A stretch of DNA of 64,000 nucleotides. Source: JACKOB01 sp024234575. GTDB lineage: Bacteria > Pseudomonadota > Gammaproteobacteria > Pseudomonadales > Oleiphilaceae. Position numbers and translations under genes: made by a program. The stretch is taken from positions 124,001-188,000 of the forward strand of contig JBPJFZ010000006.1 in assembly GCA_051208035.1 (NCBI GenBank), written 5' to 3'. Below are positions 45,045-53,977 of the stretch, in pieces. The notes beneath the pieces were generated by a model, which had not been told where the DNA came from, did no database searches, and worked only from the letters and a program-made list of their open reading frames with translations. Position 1 is the first letter of the stretch; the number at the start of each line of letters is the position of its first letter.

Positions 45045-45785
45045 TCAGGTCACAAAGCCTTTCAGTTTCATTTCGATGGCGCGGGGGTTTTCACCCTCAG
45101 ATATAGAGACAATGCCTTCTATGATCAACTCGCCATAAATGGCCTGGCGCCGCGCGATTTCTTTTAACTTACTGCCTATCGGGAAAAAAAGCAGGTTAGC
45201 CAGCGCGACACCGTAGATGGTGGCAACAAACGCCGTGGCGATCCCCGTACCCAGCATTTTAGGGTCTTGCAGATTGGTCATTACATGAATAAGCCCCATT
45301 ACCGCACCAATTATACCGATAGTTGGCGAATAGCCACCCATGCTGTCATAAACCTTGGCGGCGTCCATTTCTCGTGACTCTTTCGAGACCAATTCTACTT
45401 CAAGAATGCTGCGAATGCTTTCTGGCTCGGCACCATCAATCAGTAGCTGTAGCCCTTTTTTCGCGAAAGGCTCTACCTCTTTTTCTGCCAATGCCTCAAG
45501 CCCCAGCAAACCACTTTTTCTGGCACGCATACTCCATGTCACAACTTTATCGATACCATTATCTAAACTGATATAAGGAGGGGCAAAGATCCAACGCAAT
45601 CGCTTAATAGCATGCTTTAATAATGGGAAAGATGTCTGTAAGGCAATCGCGGCAAAAGTGCCGCCGATGACGATCACCGCCGCAGGGCCGTTAACCAGCG
45701 CCCCAACATGTCCGCCCTCCATAAGGTTACCACCGATGATGGCGGCGAAGGCGAGGATAACGCCAACAATACTGAGGATATCCAT
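45045..45785 (-). CDS. motC: Flagellar motor stator protein MotC (MotA family)
   Basis: A 246-residue MotA/PomA-type protein with four membrane helices: the first at residues 1-20 (SIVGVILAFAAIIGGNLMEG), the second around 30-50, and the last two at about 150-200 (GGYSPTIGIIGAVMGLIHVM and GIATAFVATIYGVALANLLF), with the conserved Pro residues. The cytoplasmic loop between helices 2 and 3 should contact FliG. It abuts the cheB stop (cheB ends at 45786) and precedes motD by 48 bases. Confidence 0.94.
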   Translation of the reverse strand: MDILSIVGVILAFAAIIGGNLMEGGHVGALVNGPAAVIVIGGTFAAIALQTSFPLLKHAIKRLRWIFAPPYISLDNGIDKVVTWSMRARKSGLLGLEALAEKEVEPFAKKGLQLLIDGAEPESIRSILEVELVSKESREMDAAKVYDSMGGYSPTIGIIGAVMGLIHVMTNLQDPKMLGTGIATAFVATIYGVALANLLFFPIGSKLKEIARRQAIYGELIIEGIVSISEGENPRAIEMKLKGFVT

Positions 45786-46943
45786 TTAGATCACTCCGGA
45801 TACCAGATTTTCGGCCACCTGCTCCAATGCCATGATTTCATCCGCAAGGCCCGCTTTGGCAACCGCCATCGGCATACCATAAATTACTGAGGTTTTTTCA
45901 TCCTGCGCCCAGACCACAGAACCTGACTGTTTCATCATTCGGCAGCCTTCCTTACCATCTGCTCCCATACCGGTGAGGATAATCCCCAGGGTTTTTCCGG
46001 GAAAAACCTTTGCCGCAGAACCAAACGTCACATCAACGCAAGGCTTGTAATTGAGGCGGTCATCACCGGTGATTATTCTTACTTTGTACCCGCCGCGATT
46101 CTCAATCATCATCTGGGTGCCACCGGGTGCCAGCAACGCCACGCCTTTTTGCAGCACATCACCGTCTTTTGCCTCTTTTACCTCTATCTGACACAGCTTA
46201 TTCAAGCGCTCAGCAAACGCTGGCGTAAAGGAAGCGGGCATATGCTGCACCAATACGATGGGAGCAGGAAAATTTGCCGGTAAGCGGGTAAGCACTTTTT
46301 GCAATGCGATAGGCCCGCCAGTCGAGGTACCGATTAAAACACAGGCGTATGACTGCGCTTTAACATAACCTCCTTGCCTAGCCGCAGGTTCTTTAGGCTT
46401 TAGCGTCATGTCGCGTTTTGGTTTGACGGCCTCTGCACCAGAGCGCGCACGCGCGGTGTCACGGGATGAGGTCGTACGCTCAGGAGTTACCGGACTTACT
46501 TCAACAGCAGGTGAGACAGGTGATCGATTCCCCGCCATACGCGCCCGGCTTTTCGATACTTCGATAATACGCCGCTTGAGCACTTCTTGTAACTGCGTGG
46601 AATCACGGGAAATATCTTCGAAGTTTTTAGGCAGATAATCGATAGCTCCCGCCTCAAGTGCATCGAGAGTCACTCGCGCCCCTTCATGGGTGAGTGAAGA
46701 AAACATTAAAACCGGCGTCGGATCTGATTCCATGATATGACGAACAGCGGTAATACCATCCATCACCGGCATTTCATAATCCATGGTAACAACATCGGGT
46801 CTTAATTTTTTGACGAGTTCAATGGCTTCGCGACCATTAGAAGCGGTACCAACAACTTCAATTTCGGGGACGGGACTTAGTATTTCTGCAACTCTTCGGC
46901 GAAAGAAGCCGGAATCATCAACAACCAGAACTCTGACTGGCAT
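45786..46943 (-). CDS. cheB: Chemotaxis methylesterase/response regulator CheB
   Basis: A 385-residue protein: receiver domain (residues 1-125, VVDDSGFFRRR, phospho-acceptor D55 in VVTMDYEMPVMDG), a linker rich in Arg and Pro, and the methylesterase domain from about 195. The catalytic triad is visible: Ser in GTSTGGPIALQKVL, His in VLVQHMPASF and Asp in ILTGMGADGKEG. It demethylates and deamidates chemoreceptors for adaptation. It ends one base before the motC start. No cheR lies nearby. Confidence 0.95.
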   Translation of the reverse strand: MPVRVLVVDDSGFFRRRVAEILSPVPEIEVVGTASNGREAIELVKKLRPDVVTMDYEMPVMDGITAVRHIMESDPTPVLMFSSLTHEGARVTLDALEAGAIDYLPKNFEDISRDSTQLQEVLKRRIIEVSKSRARMAGNRSPVSPAVEVSPVTPERTTSSRDTARARSGAEAVKPKRDMTLKPKEPAARQGGYVKAQSYACVLIGTSTGGPIALQKVLTRLPANFPAPIVLVQHMPASFTPAFAERLNKLCQIEVKEAKDGDVLQKGVALLAPGGTQMMIENRGGYKVRIITGDDRLNYKPCVDVTFGSAAKVFPGKTLGIILTGMGADGKEGCRMMKQSGSVVWAQDEKTSVIYGMPMAVAKAGLADEIMALEQVAENLVSGVI

Positions 46944-47048
46944 TATCTTCCCCTTGTTAACGGGGAGATCTACCTGCCACGCGAACCCTGTTGACCTATC
47001 CGGCCTCCTCGCTGGCTATCTCCCGCATTGGCTATCATTTAGGCAATA

Positions 47049-49361
47049 CTAGGCATAGCGTTGCAGCAGACTAGGAATATCAAGAATAAGCGCTATACGA
47101 CCGTCGCCTGTAATTGTGGCCCCTGCCATGCCCGGAGTGCCATGCAACATTTTTCCTAAAGGCTTGATGACGACTTCTTCTTGCCCTACCAGCTGGTCTA
47201 CGACAAAACCGACCCGCTTGGTGCCCACAGAGACTATCACCACGTGCGCCGAGGCTGGTTTCGCCAGACCGGTACCACGCTTCACTAACCATCGTTTAAT
47301 GTGGAACAAGGGGTACACACGGTCTCTGACGACCACACACTCCTGCCCATCTACGACGTTGGTTTTGGTAATGTTCAGATGGAAAATCTCCACCACGCTC
47401 ACTAATGGGAATGCAAATGACTGGTTCTCAAGCATAACCATCAGTGTTGGCATGATTGCCAGCGTTAACGGCACCTTGATACTGATGCGAGATCCTTTGC
47501 CCTTCTCGGAATCAATGGACAATGTGCCATTTAATTGCGTGATCTTGGTTTTGACCACATCCATGCCGACACCACGGCCTGATATGTCGGAGATTTTCTC
47601 CTTGGTTGAGAAACCGGGAGCAAAAATCAGATTGAAACATTCGTTATCGGTTAAGCGGTCTGCCGCATCAACATCATACAGGCCACGTTTAACGGCGATA
47701 GCCCGCAACACATCTGGGTCCATACCAGCGCCGTCATCGTCAATTGACAGCAGTATATGATCACCTTCCTGTTCGGCGGACAAAATCACCCGCCCGGTTC
47801 TGGATTTACCAGCTTTCTCTCGGACATCAGGTGCTTCAATACCATGATCTACAGAGTTTCTGACAAGATGCACTAACGGATCGGATAATGCCTCAACCAG
47901 GTTTTTATCCAGATCAGTTTCTTCACCTTTAAGAACCAGATTCACTTCTTTCTTCAGGTTTCGCGCCAGATCACGCACAACCCGAGGGAAGCGGCCAAAT
48001 ACCTTCTTAATTGGCTGCATGCGAGTCTGCATTACCGCCGACTGTAAATCCCCGGTCACGACATCCAGGTTGGATACTGCTTTTTGCATGGCTTCATCAG
48101 CGATTTCATCGCCGAGCCGCTTCAATCTGTTGCGCACCAACACTAACTCGCCGACCATGTTCATAATGTCGTCAAGTCGTTTGGTATCGACGCGCACGGT
48201 TGTTTCTGTGGCTATAGATGCTTCTTTATTTGCCCCTGCGGCGGCTGCGGCAGGAGGTATAGGTGCCGCAACAGCTGGTGCTGCCGTACGCGCAGCGGGA
48301 GCAGCTTTTGCTGGTGTCGCCGGTTTCGCGGCAGCTTTTGGTGTGGCTTTAGCCGCTGCTGGCTTGGCAGCAGGTTTCGCGGCAGGCGCATCGGCTTTTA
48401 CCGTTGGCGCTTTACCCGCACCATGCAGATCATCCAGTAGCTTATCAAACTCATCATCAGTAATGAGGTCATCACCGCCAGAAGGCTTCGCTGGTTTATC
48501 TGCCGGTGGCGTAGATTTGGCCGCTGGCGCTGTCTCGGTTTTCGCGGCAACACCCGCATCAAATTTACCGGAACCGTGTAAATCATCGAGCAGTTTTTCA
48601 AATTCATCATCAGTAATTTCATCGGAAGATGCGGCAGGAGTGCTCGCTGGTGCAGCAGCTGGAGCTGCCTTGACTTTGCCACTGCCATGCAGCTCGTCCA
48701 GAAGCTTCTCGAACTCGTCTTCGGTGATTTCATCGTTACTTCCAGACGACTCTGCAGCGGGCTCATCCATACCAAACAAATCAACATCATCGCTGGCGGC
48801 TTTTGGCGCGGCAGGTTCGTCAGGGCCATCCAAGGCATTTAGCAGGTGCTCAAATTCGTCATCGGTGATGTCGCCCTGAGCTTCTTCTGAGTCATCCTCA
48901 GCTACTTCGTCTTCAGTTTCATCTTCTGGTTCTTCTTCTGCTGGCGCTGCCGGAGCAGCATGACCACCGCCACCAGGCTCAGCAAAGCTTGCCAGTGCGG
49001 CCAGCAAATCTTCGGATGCAGGCGTCAGCTCTTCACGGTTTCGAACCTGGTCAAACATTTCATTGACCACATCCAATGCTTGTAAAACGACATCCATTAA
49101 CTCTGCCGAAATACTTATTTTTCCGTTGCGAAGATTATCGAATACGTTTTCAGCAACATGGCAGCAATCTACCAGTGCTTCAAGCTGCAAGAAGCCGGCA
49201 CCGCCCTTGACGGTATGAAAGCCGCGAAATATGGCGTTAAGCAGATCCTTATCATTAGGGTTCTGCTCAAGATCAACAAGCTGTTCGGAGAGAAGCTCAA
49301 GTATTTCACCGGCCTCTACCAGGAAATCCTGGAGGATTTCTTCATCGGCTTCGAACGCCAT
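47049..49361 (-). CDS. cheA: Chemotaxis histidine kinase CheA
   Basis: A 770-residue kinase. P1 domain with phospho-acceptor H49 in FRGFHTVKGGAGFL; a long Ala/Pro-rich linker (residues 130-380) carrying four DDEF-type repeats; dimerisation helices from about 388 (MNMVGELVLVRNRL); the ATP-binding domain with HLVRNSVDHGIE and GRGVGMDVVKT; and a C-terminal CheW-like domain (ALMIV-type core, ending LVGQEEVVIKPLGKMLHGTPG then LDIPSLLQRY). The usual P2 domain is not obvious; the repeats occupy its place. It follows cheZ by 11 bases. Confidence 0.95.
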   Translation of the reverse strand: MAFEADEEILQDFLVEAGEILELLSEQLVDLEQNPNDKDLLNAIFRGFHTVKGGAGFLQLEALVDCCHVAENVFDNLRNGKISISAELMDVVLQALDVVNEMFDQVRNREELTPASEDLLAALASFAEPGGGGHAAPAAPAEEEPEDETEDEVAEDDSEEAQGDITDDEFEHLLNALDGPDEPAAPKAASDDVDLFGMDEPAAESSGSNDEITEDEFEKLLDELHGSGKVKAAPAAAPASTPAASSDEITDDEFEKLLDDLHGSGKFDAGVAAKTETAPAAKSTPPADKPAKPSGGDDLITDDEFDKLLDDLHGAGKAPTVKADAPAAKPAAKPAAAKATPKAAAKPATPAKAAPAARTAAPAVAAPIPPAAAAAGANKEASIATETTVRVDTKRLDDIMNMVGELVLVRNRLKRLGDEIADEAMQKAVSNLDVVTGDLQSAVMQTRMQPIKKVFGRFPRVVRDLARNLKKEVNLVLKGEETDLDKNLVEALSDPLVHLVRNSVDHGIEAPDVREKAGKSRTGRVILSAEQEGDHILLSIDDDGAGMDPDVLRAIAVKRGLYDVDAADRLTDNECFNLIFAPGFSTKEKISDISGRGVGMDVVKTKITQLNGTLSIDSEKGKGSRISIKVPLTLAIMPTLMVMLENQSFAFPLVSVVEIFHLNITKTNVVDGQECVVVRDRVYPLFHIKRWLVKRGTGLAKPASAHVVIVSVGTKRVGFVVDQLVGQEEVVIKPLGKMLHGTPGMAGATITGDGRIALILDIPSLLQRYA
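48420..48869 (-). repeat. Four DDEF/LHG peptide repeats in the CheA linker
   Basis: The CheA linker has four copies of an acidic amphipathic motif, ITDDEFEKLLDDLHG and variants, at residues 165-178, 212-226, 249-263 and 300-314, separated by Ala/Pro/Lys-rich spacers. Such motifs may act as docking sites for CheY or CheZ in place of a P2 domain; that role is inferred. Confidence 0.8.
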
Positions 49362-49372
49362 TCAACTACCCC

Positions 49373-50167
49373 TCAAAAACCCAGGCTGGAAAGTAAGTCA
49401 TCAACATCATCCTGACCCGACACAACATCCTCGCGGACTTCAGCGTTCATTTGCGGTCCTTCGCCCTTACTCATATCTGTTTCTTTTTGCTCAAACTTAT
49501 GCTCGGTGCCCGTGATTTGATCAACCTTACCGGCCATTCGCACCAGTTTCACCAAGTTTTCTTCGACTTCTTTTACCAGTGAAGTGACTTTCTGAATCAC
49601 TTGCCCGGTCAAATCCTGAAAGTCTTGTGCCATGAGTATATCGGACAAATTCCGGTAGACTTTATCTGACTGGATCGTCATTTTATCTAAAAACACATCC
49701 ATCCGTTTATATAGCTCGCGAAATTCATCAGGTTCCATTTCACGACGCCGCAGTCTGGCCCAATCCCCTTTAAGAATTTCTGCCTCTTCCTTTATTTCGG
49801 AAGCGATCGGCATGCTCTCTTCAACGAGATCCATGGTTTTGTTCGCGGCTTTGTTGGTCATATCAACGACATAAGTCAGTCGATCTGACGCATCGCCCAT
49901 TTTGGAAAATTCATCCTTATGGGGCGACTCAGCACCTACCGTATCAATCTGAAAATTTCGGATAGCTTCGTGCAGGCTGCGGGTTAATCGCCCTACTTCC
50001 TGAAACAGGCTTTTATCCCGTGTTTCATTCAGTGCGGAAATAACTTGCAACGCATCTGAGAATTTACCGGCATCAACCAGATCCTTAAGACTGGCAGCCT
50101 GATCTCGCAGTGCAACTTCGAAATCAGGGCCCGAATCTGTACCATTCTTATTTTTACTATCGGCCAT
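49373..50167 (-). CDS. cheZ: CheY-P phosphatase CheZ
   Basis: A 264-residue helical protein. The core shows VVDMTNKAANKTMDLVE, and the catalytic Gln-containing region DILMAQDFQDLTGQVIQKV, where Asp/Gln promote CheY-P hydrolysis. The extreme C-terminus DDVDDLLSSLGF is the CheY-binding tail. It is encoded between cheY (22 bases upstream) and cheA (11 bases downstream), the usual order. Confidence 0.95.
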   Translation of the reverse strand: MADSKNKNGTDSGPDFEVALRDQAASLKDLVDAGKFSDALQVISALNETRDKSLFQEVGRLTRSLHEAIRNFQIDTVGAESPHKDEFSKMGDASDRLTYVVDMTNKAANKTMDLVEESMPIASEIKEEAEILKGDWARLRRREMEPDEFRELYKRMDVFLDKMTIQSDKVYRNLSDILMAQDFQDLTGQVIQKVTSLVKEVEENLVKLVRMAGKVDQITGTEHKFEQKETDMSKGEGPQMNAEVREDVVSGQDDVDDLLSSLGF

Positions 50168-50189
50168 TATCTAAAGTCCGTGACTGCAG

Positions 50190-50576
50190 CTATGATTCAA
50201 TTCGCTCAAAGATTTTCTCAATCTTTTCTTTCAACACTGCAGCAGTAAAAGGTTTCACCACGTAACCGTTTACACCTGCCTGAGCCGCTGCGACGATCTG
50301 ATCTCGTTTTGCCTCTGCGGTAACCATTAGCACCGGCAAAGTTTTGAGAGCACCATCAGCCCGCACCGCCCGCAGCAAGTCTATACCGGTCATACCAGGC
50401 ATATTCCAGTCGGTAATCAGGAAGTCATATTTACCAGACTGAAGCATAGGCAACGCCGTGTTGCCATCATCTGCCTCATCCGTGTTGGTAAAGCCGAGAT
50501 CCCGCAAGAGATTTTTTATAATCCTGCGCATCGTTGAAAAATCATCAACGACCAGGATTTTCATATTCTTATCCAA
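50190..50576 (-). CDS. cheY: Chemotaxis response regulator CheY
   Basis: A 128-residue receiver with the acidic pair D11/D12 (KILVVDDFSTMRRI), phospho-acceptor D56 in ITDWNMPG, the Thr in MVTAEA and Lys in VVKPF. It binds FliM when phosphorylated. The start is TTG at 50576: GGAGG lies exactly 5 bases upstream, and the resulting (M)DKNMKILVV matches the usual N-terminus of relatives. An in-frame GTG at 50588 has no ribosome site, and the ATG at 50564 is 17 bases from GGAGG. Confidence 0.93.
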   Translation of the reverse strand: MDKNMKILVVDDFSTMRRIIKNLLRDLGFTNTDEADDGNTALPMLQSGKYDFLITDWNMPGMTGIDLLRAVRADGALKTLPVLMVTAEAKRDQIVAAAQAGVNGYVVKPFTAAVLKEKIEKIFERIES

Positions 50577-50649
50577 TTCGACCTCCACATGCCGAGGAAG
50601 GAAATACGTTATATTTCATTACGCTATTTTAAAGTCTAGCTTGTGTTCT

Positions 50650-50675
50650 GTGGGTATCCAGTTTTTTTTACCCAC
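50650..50675 (-). repeat. Hairpin in the fliA-cheY spacer
   Basis: GTGGGTA (50650-50656) pairs with TACCCAC (50669-50675), loop of 12. On the minus strand the loop is A-rich and no T run follows, so it is a 5'-leader structure of cheY or a processing site rather than a terminator. Confidence 0.5.
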
Positions 50676-50798
50676 ATTACCAAGCATCTCATTGAACTAA
50701 CGATTCGCTTATCACCTAACCTGCTAAGGACAACGTAATCAACCAGGCAATTAACCTATAACGAACGACCTGTCGTGCCAACCGGTTCGCGCTCACCA

Positions 50799-51530
50799 TT
50801 ATGACATCCACTGTGACAGACGTGCACGCAGCCTTAAAGCCGCCTGACTGTGTATCTGACTCACCCTGGACTCACTCACGGACAGCACTTCACCAATTTC
50901 TTTTAAATTCAATTCGTCGTCATAATAAAGCGACAACACCAATTTTTCCCGCTCTGGTAACGCAGCAATTGCGCTGGCCAGCTCTCGCTTGAAATTTTCC
51001 TGCCTAAGACCATCAAAAGGCGTATTCTCTGTCTCATCAGCAGCAAGTGCCGTCTCGCCACTTTCGAGAACGTCTTCAAAACTAAACAGGCGACCACCAG
51101 CACTATCCTGTAAACACTCGTAGTAATCGTCGAGACTTATCCCCATCTCATCGGCCACTTCTTTGTCTCTGGCATCGCGACCAACACGCGCTTCCACCGA
51201 TCGGATGGCATCTGCCACGCGCCGGGTATTTCGATGCACCGAACGCGGCACCCAATCACCACGGCGTATTTCATCCATCATTGAGCCGCGAATACGGATG
51301 CCGGCATAGGTTTCGAAGGCAGCACCTTTGGTCGCGTCATACTTACGCGCGGCTTCAAGCAAGCCGATCATTCCACTCTGAATGAGATCGTCCAATTGCA
51401 CACTGGCGGGCAAACGTGCAAGCAAATGCTGCGCAATTCGCTTAACCAGATGCGCATGTTGCTGCACCAAGTCGTCTGACTGTTGTGAGCGCACGTCTTT
51501 ATACATCAAGAGACCGTTTGCTGTAGCCAT
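50799..51530 (-). CDS. fliA: RNA polymerase sigma factor FliA (sigma-28)
   Basis: A 243-residue sigma factor for late flagellar genes. Region 2 is seen in DLIQSGMIGLLEAARKYDATKGAAFETYAGIRIRGSMMDEIRR, region 3 follows with WVPRSVHRNTRRV, and region 4 ends with LPEREKLVLSLYYDDELNLKEIGEVLSVSESRVSQIHSQA. It directs class IV transcription of flagellin, chemotaxis and stator genes. It follows fleN by 79 bases and precedes the cheY gene by about 220. Confidence 0.96.
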   Translation of the reverse strand: MATANGLLMYKDVRSQQSDDLVQQHAHLVKRIAQHLLARLPASVQLDDLIQSGMIGLLEAARKYDATKGAAFETYAGIRIRGSMMDEIRRGDWVPRSVHRNTRRVADAIRSVEARVGRDARDKEVADEMGISLDDYYECLQDSAGGRLFSFEDVLESGETALAADETENTPFDGLRQENFKRELASAIAALPEREKLVLSLYYDDELNLKEIGEVLSVSESRVSQIHSQAALRLRARLSQWMS

Positions 51531-51609
51531 GAATAATCGTTATCACTAAAAACACCGCACATGACGGCATTACTCGCATCTTTCTAATTCGGTACCAGAG
51601 CTGTCCGAA

Positions 51610-52422
51610 TCAGGCTTGAACCAGTCGTTCTATAAAGAACTCCAAGTGCCCCCTTGGCGATGCCGGTAACGGCCAACTATCCGCCTTTTGTGCAAGGGAC
51701 TTATAGGCAATCGCAGCCTTGGACCGGGGATAGGCTTCCACCACCGCCCGCTGTCGTTGCACGGACTTCTTTACCGCCTCGTCAAAAGGGATACTTCCAA
51801 CATATTGTAGCGCAACTTCCAGAAACCGCTCGGTGACCTTGGTAAGTTTGGCAAATAAATGCCGACCTTCCTGGGGAGTCTTAACCATATTAGCGAGGAC
51901 ACGAAAGCGATACAGACCATAGTCACGATTTAATAGCTTAATAAGCGCATAGCAATCGGTAATAGAGGTGGGTTCATCACAGACAACCATCACGATTTCC
52001 TGCGATGCCCTTAAGAAGCTGACAACGCCCTCAGAAATCCCCGCGGCAGTATCAACTATCAAGACATCAATATTGTCTCCCAGTTCACTGAAGGCATTAA
52101 TAAGCCCGGCGTGCTCCATAGGAGATAGCGCTGTCATTTTCTGTGTTCCTGATGCGGCCGGAACAATCTTGATGCCGCCAGGTCCATCTACCAGCACTTC
52201 CCGCAGACTACATTCACCTGACAACACATCGGCGATCGTTCGTCTTGAGGTAATGCCTAAAAGCACGTCGATATTTGCCAATCCCAAGTCGGCATCCAGC
52301 ACCACCACACGGCGCCCAAGCTCAGCCATACCAATGGCTAAATTGATCGATGTATTACTTTTACCTACGCCACCTTTCCCGCCTGTGACTGCTATAACCT
52401 GAACCGGATGCATTCTGCTCAT
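51610..52422 (-). CDS. fleN: Flagellar number regulator FleN (MinD-like ATPase)
   Basis: A 270-residue MinD/ParA-family ATPase with the deviant Walker A VTGGKGGVGKSNTSINLA (residues 12-28), switch I VVLDADLGLANIDVLLG and Walker B VLIVDTAAGIS. FleN/FlhG limits polar flagellum number by antagonising FlhF and the master regulator FleQ. It lies between flhF and fliA, the standard order. The C-terminus PASPRGHLEFFIERLVQA lacks an obvious MinD membrane-targeting amphipathic helix, which may be embedded just before it. Confidence 0.95.
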   Translation of the reverse strand: MSRMHPVQVIAVTGGKGGVGKSNTSINLAIGMAELGRRVVVLDADLGLANIDVLLGITSRRTIADVLSGECSLREVLVDGPGGIKIVPAASGTQKMTALSPMEHAGLINAFSELGDNIDVLIVDTAAGISEGVVSFLRASQEIVMVVCDEPTSITDCYALIKLLNRDYGLYRFRVLANMVKTPQEGRHLFAKLTKVTERFLEVALQYVGSIPFDEAVKKSVQRQRAVVEAYPRSKAAIAYKSLAQKADSWPLPASPRGHLEFFIERLVQA

Positions 52423-52552
52423 GCCGGAGTTAACCCTCGATTGATAATTCTTGATGACTTTTTATAACCGTATCAACGCACTTATCACTTCATTATAGCC
52501 GCCCTCTGACAAGTCATCGGCTTAATTTATAACGAAGATCAGGTTTAGCGCT

Positions 52553-53914
52553 TTATAAAGCCTCGCTAAAAACACTACCAACCCTTGCCGTGTTGGCGAC
52601 CGATCCTGTGACATCAGCATCACCCGCCAAAGCAACGGCCCGACTGACAAGCAAAGACGACTTGGCTGGATGCAGATCATCAGGAATTTTCTGACCATCT
52701 GTTATGTAGGCAACCGGTAACCGTCCTGCTGCCGTAAAGCTGATCACCTCTCCTAGACTAAGCGCTTCGTCTACCTTGGTAATAATGCAGCCTTTTAGCC
52801 CTACCTGCTTATAAGCATGATAGGTTGATTTCATTATTTGCGGCTGGCTAATTGCAGGCACGACCAAATAGAAATCGATGGGTGCCGAGCCCCGCACAAA
52901 CTCACTGATCTGGTCTTTCCAATCAGCCGAGTTCTGATTTAACCCTGCCGTATCAATAAGCACCAGGTGCTTATCTCGGAGCTTCGCCAAAACATCTTTC
53001 AGTGACTGACCTTCGTGCACAAGGTAGACAGGAATATCAAGGATTCTGCCAAACACCAGCAACTGCTCGTGCGCCGCAATGCGATACCGGTCAGTGGTAA
53101 CCAATGCAATACCTTCTGAGCCCTTATTCAACACATAACGTGTTGCTAACTTACCAATAGTTGTTGTTTTACCTACTCCCGTTGGCCCAAGCAGCGCAAT
53201 CCTGCCACCTTTTTCAATAAATTCCGAAGGTTCAACATCAATTTCACGGGCAATTGAGCCTAAAATTTTTCGCCACGCCAAAGACACATCCTGCTCTTCA
53301 AGCACCGTATCCAACAACATTTCCTGCCAGTTTTTATCGAGCCCCATGACCGATAATTTGGCCTGTAATTTTTGATACGCGGGAGAAACTTTTCGTGCAG
53401 TATCTTTCATGCTGCTGTTTAGCAAGTCTTTGAGCTGAAGTATCTCCGCCTTCATTTCTGCCAATAAATCCGGCGAATCATTTTTTTGCTTTGCTGCGTA
53501 TCTGCCAGTTCCCTGCCAGTAGTCATCATCCTGTCGCTTTTGCTCGGTTTCTTTTTGCGTTTGACGAGCATCTTTTAACTCCTGTGGACGAGACGAAACA
53601 GGTGCACGCGAGGTCTTCACCCCATCAATATGACTGCGGCTTTTTTCCAGCTCATTCATTAAACTCAAATGCTGCTCGGCAGCCATATTGGCAATCTTTC
53701 CAGACGACAGATTAAGAGGCACCGCGACGTCCGTGCGCCTTTTTTCCAGCACACTTTGTCTCACCTCTTCTTCCTGATAATCCAGGGCCGTGACAATCTC
53801 GACACCGCCATCTATTTTTTTGTTTGACAGAATGACGGCGTCCGGGCCCATTTCTTCACGAACCTTTTTCAGCGCTTCCTGCATTGTTGCAGCAAAAAAT
53901 CGTTTAACCTTCAT
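52553..53914 (-). CDS. flhF: Flagellar placement GTPase FlhF
   Basis: A 453-residue SRP-type GTPase. N-terminal B domain (residues 1-140, starting MKVKRFFAATMQEALKKV), N-domain helices at 150-235, and the G domain with P-loop GPTGVGKTTT (243-252), DRYRIAAHEQL, the LVLIDTAGLN motif and TKVDEALSLGEVIS. It sets the flagellum at the cell pole. It lies 63 bases after flhA and before fleN in the same operon. Confidence 0.96.
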   Translation of the reverse strand: MKVKRFFAATMQEALKKVREEMGPDAVILSNKKIDGGVEIVTALDYQEEEVRQSVLEKRRTDVAVPLNLSSGKIANMAAEQHLSLMNELEKSRSHIDGVKTSRAPVSSRPQELKDARQTQKETEQKRQDDDYWQGTGRYAAKQKNDSPDLLAEMKAEILQLKDLLNSSMKDTARKVSPAYQKLQAKLSVMGLDKNWQEMLLDTVLEEQDVSLAWRKILGSIAREIDVEPSEFIEKGGRIALLGPTGVGKTTTIGKLATRYVLNKGSEGIALVTTDRYRIAAHEQLLVFGRILDIPVYLVHEGQSLKDVLAKLRDKHLVLIDTAGLNQNSADWKDQISEFVRGSAPIDFYLVVPAISQPQIMKSTYHAYKQVGLKGCIITKVDEALSLGEVISFTAAGRLPVAYITDGQKIPDDLHPAKSSLLVSRAVALAGDADVTGSVANTARVGSVFSEAL

Positions 53915-53977
53915 CGCCTAAACCTCCGCTTGTCAATTTAATGACACTTCTATCAAACTATTATCTTTCTAAAGACA

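Noticed and set aside
48019..48879. 286-residue plus-strand ORF antisense to cheA
   Set aside because: It is an Ala/Ser-rich shadow produced by the GC-rich repeated linker of cheA on the other strand; no ribosome site or known domain.
50709..50716. Minus-strand GGTGATAA ahead of cheY, resembling a sigma-28 -10 box
   Set aside because: No TAAAG-like -35 occurs 14-15 bases upstream.
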